NCBI GenBank assembly: GCA_022792975.1
Contig: JAAWCC010000084.1
Coordinates: forward strand, 1-5,075
Direction of reading: 5' to 3'
From: Clostridia bacterium
GTDB lineage: Bacteria; Bacillota_A; Clostridia; TANB77; CAG-508
Length of the DNA: 5,075 bases
The notes under the pieces were generated by a model that was not told where the DNA came from, did not search any database, and worked only from the letters and a program-made list of their open reading frames with translations. Position numbers and translations under genes: made by a program. Shown one piece after another: positions 4,824 to 5,075 of this stretch; position 1 is the first letter of the stretch, and each line of letters opens with the position of its first letter.

Positions 4824-5075
4824 TTAAAACTTTATCTCTTCAAAGGAATTTTTATTTATCTCTTTAGGCACATCTATTGGATATTTCCCACTAAAACAAC
4901 CTGTGCAAAGATTTGGCACATGACAATCCTTTGTTATTTCTTTCAAACTTTCTAAGCTTAAATACTCTAAACTATCTGCACCTATCATTTTTCTTACTTC
5001 TTCTACCGTTCTATTATTCATTATAAGGTCTTCCTTATTATCTATATCTGTTCCAAAATAACAAACATCTACAAA
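4824..5075 (-). CDS. purF: C-terminal part of amidophosphoribosyltransferase PurF
   Basis: PurF catalyses the first committed step of purine synthesis, making 5-phosphoribosylamine from PRPP and glutamine. Only the last 83 residues are in the window; the frame continues through the edge at 5075, so the ATG at 5019-5021 is an internal Met and not a start. Typical C-terminal blocks are visible: YFGTDID near the edge, TVEEVRKMIGADSLEYLS, and LCTGCFSGKYPIDVP. In the Bacillus-type enzyme the CxxC of the last block supplies two ligands to the [4Fe-4S] cluster. The gene ends at a strong terminator and has no evident link to the sporulation genes. There is no in-frame CGG in the visible part. Confidence 0.95.
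   Translation of the reverse strand, partial: FVDVCYFGTDIDNKEDLIMNNRTVEEVRKMIGADSLEYLSLESLKEITKDCHVPNLCTGCFSGKYPIDVPKEINKNSFEEIKF

Noticed and set aside
1..5075. CRISPR arrays, insertion sequences, tRNA or rRNA genes
   Set aside because: No regularly spaced repeats, transposase-like frames, terminal inverted repeats or tRNA-like structures were seen on either strand.

Overview
The window is AT-rich DNA from an endospore-forming, low-GC Gram-positive bacterium, most likely a member of the Clostridia. This rests on the spoIIA (sigma-F) locus, a SpoIIQ with an apparently intact M23 metal site, strong AGGAGG-type ribosome binding sites, TTG starts, and arginine written almost only as AGA/AGG. 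All genes recognised are on the minus strand, so the reading order runs from 5075 down to 1. I cannot name the species.

Layout in reading order: the 3' end of purF (4824-5075) and its intrinsic terminator (4790-4818); a regulatory interval with Spo0A-box-like sites, a 13-nt tandem repeat and a -35/-10 promoter (4718-4792); spoIIAA, spoIIAB, sigF and spoIID as a tight cluster (2199-4689); a sigma-F-type promoter (2152-2179) in front of spoIIQ (1265-2116); two hairpins after spoIIQ; a monofunctional GT51 peptidoglycan glycosyltransferase (305-1000); and, behind its own promoter, the 5' end of an unidentified membrane protein (1-199).

The sporulation genes form one circuit. Spo0A probably turns on spoIIA. 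SpoIIAA, SpoIIAB and sigma-F set forespore-specific activity, and sigma-F then drives spoIIQ. SpoIIQ (forespore side) and SpoIID (mother-cell side) remodel septal peptidoglycan during engulfment. The neighbouring glycosyltransferase may supply peptidoglycan synthesis.

The outstanding observation concerns reading frame. sigF breaks twice, spoIID three times and the membrane-protein gene once. All six breaks have the same form: an in-frame CGG codon whose C must be skipped (+1) so that GGN is read as glycine, after which the conserved protein resumes. No in-frame CGG is read normally as arginine in any gene here. About ten further CGG trinucleotides on the coding strand straddle codon boundaries and disturb nothing. 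I infer that CGG may be an unassigned codon that triggers efficient +1 frameshifting, or that CGGN is read as a four-base glycine codon. Sequencing or assembly error and gene decay are the main alternatives.
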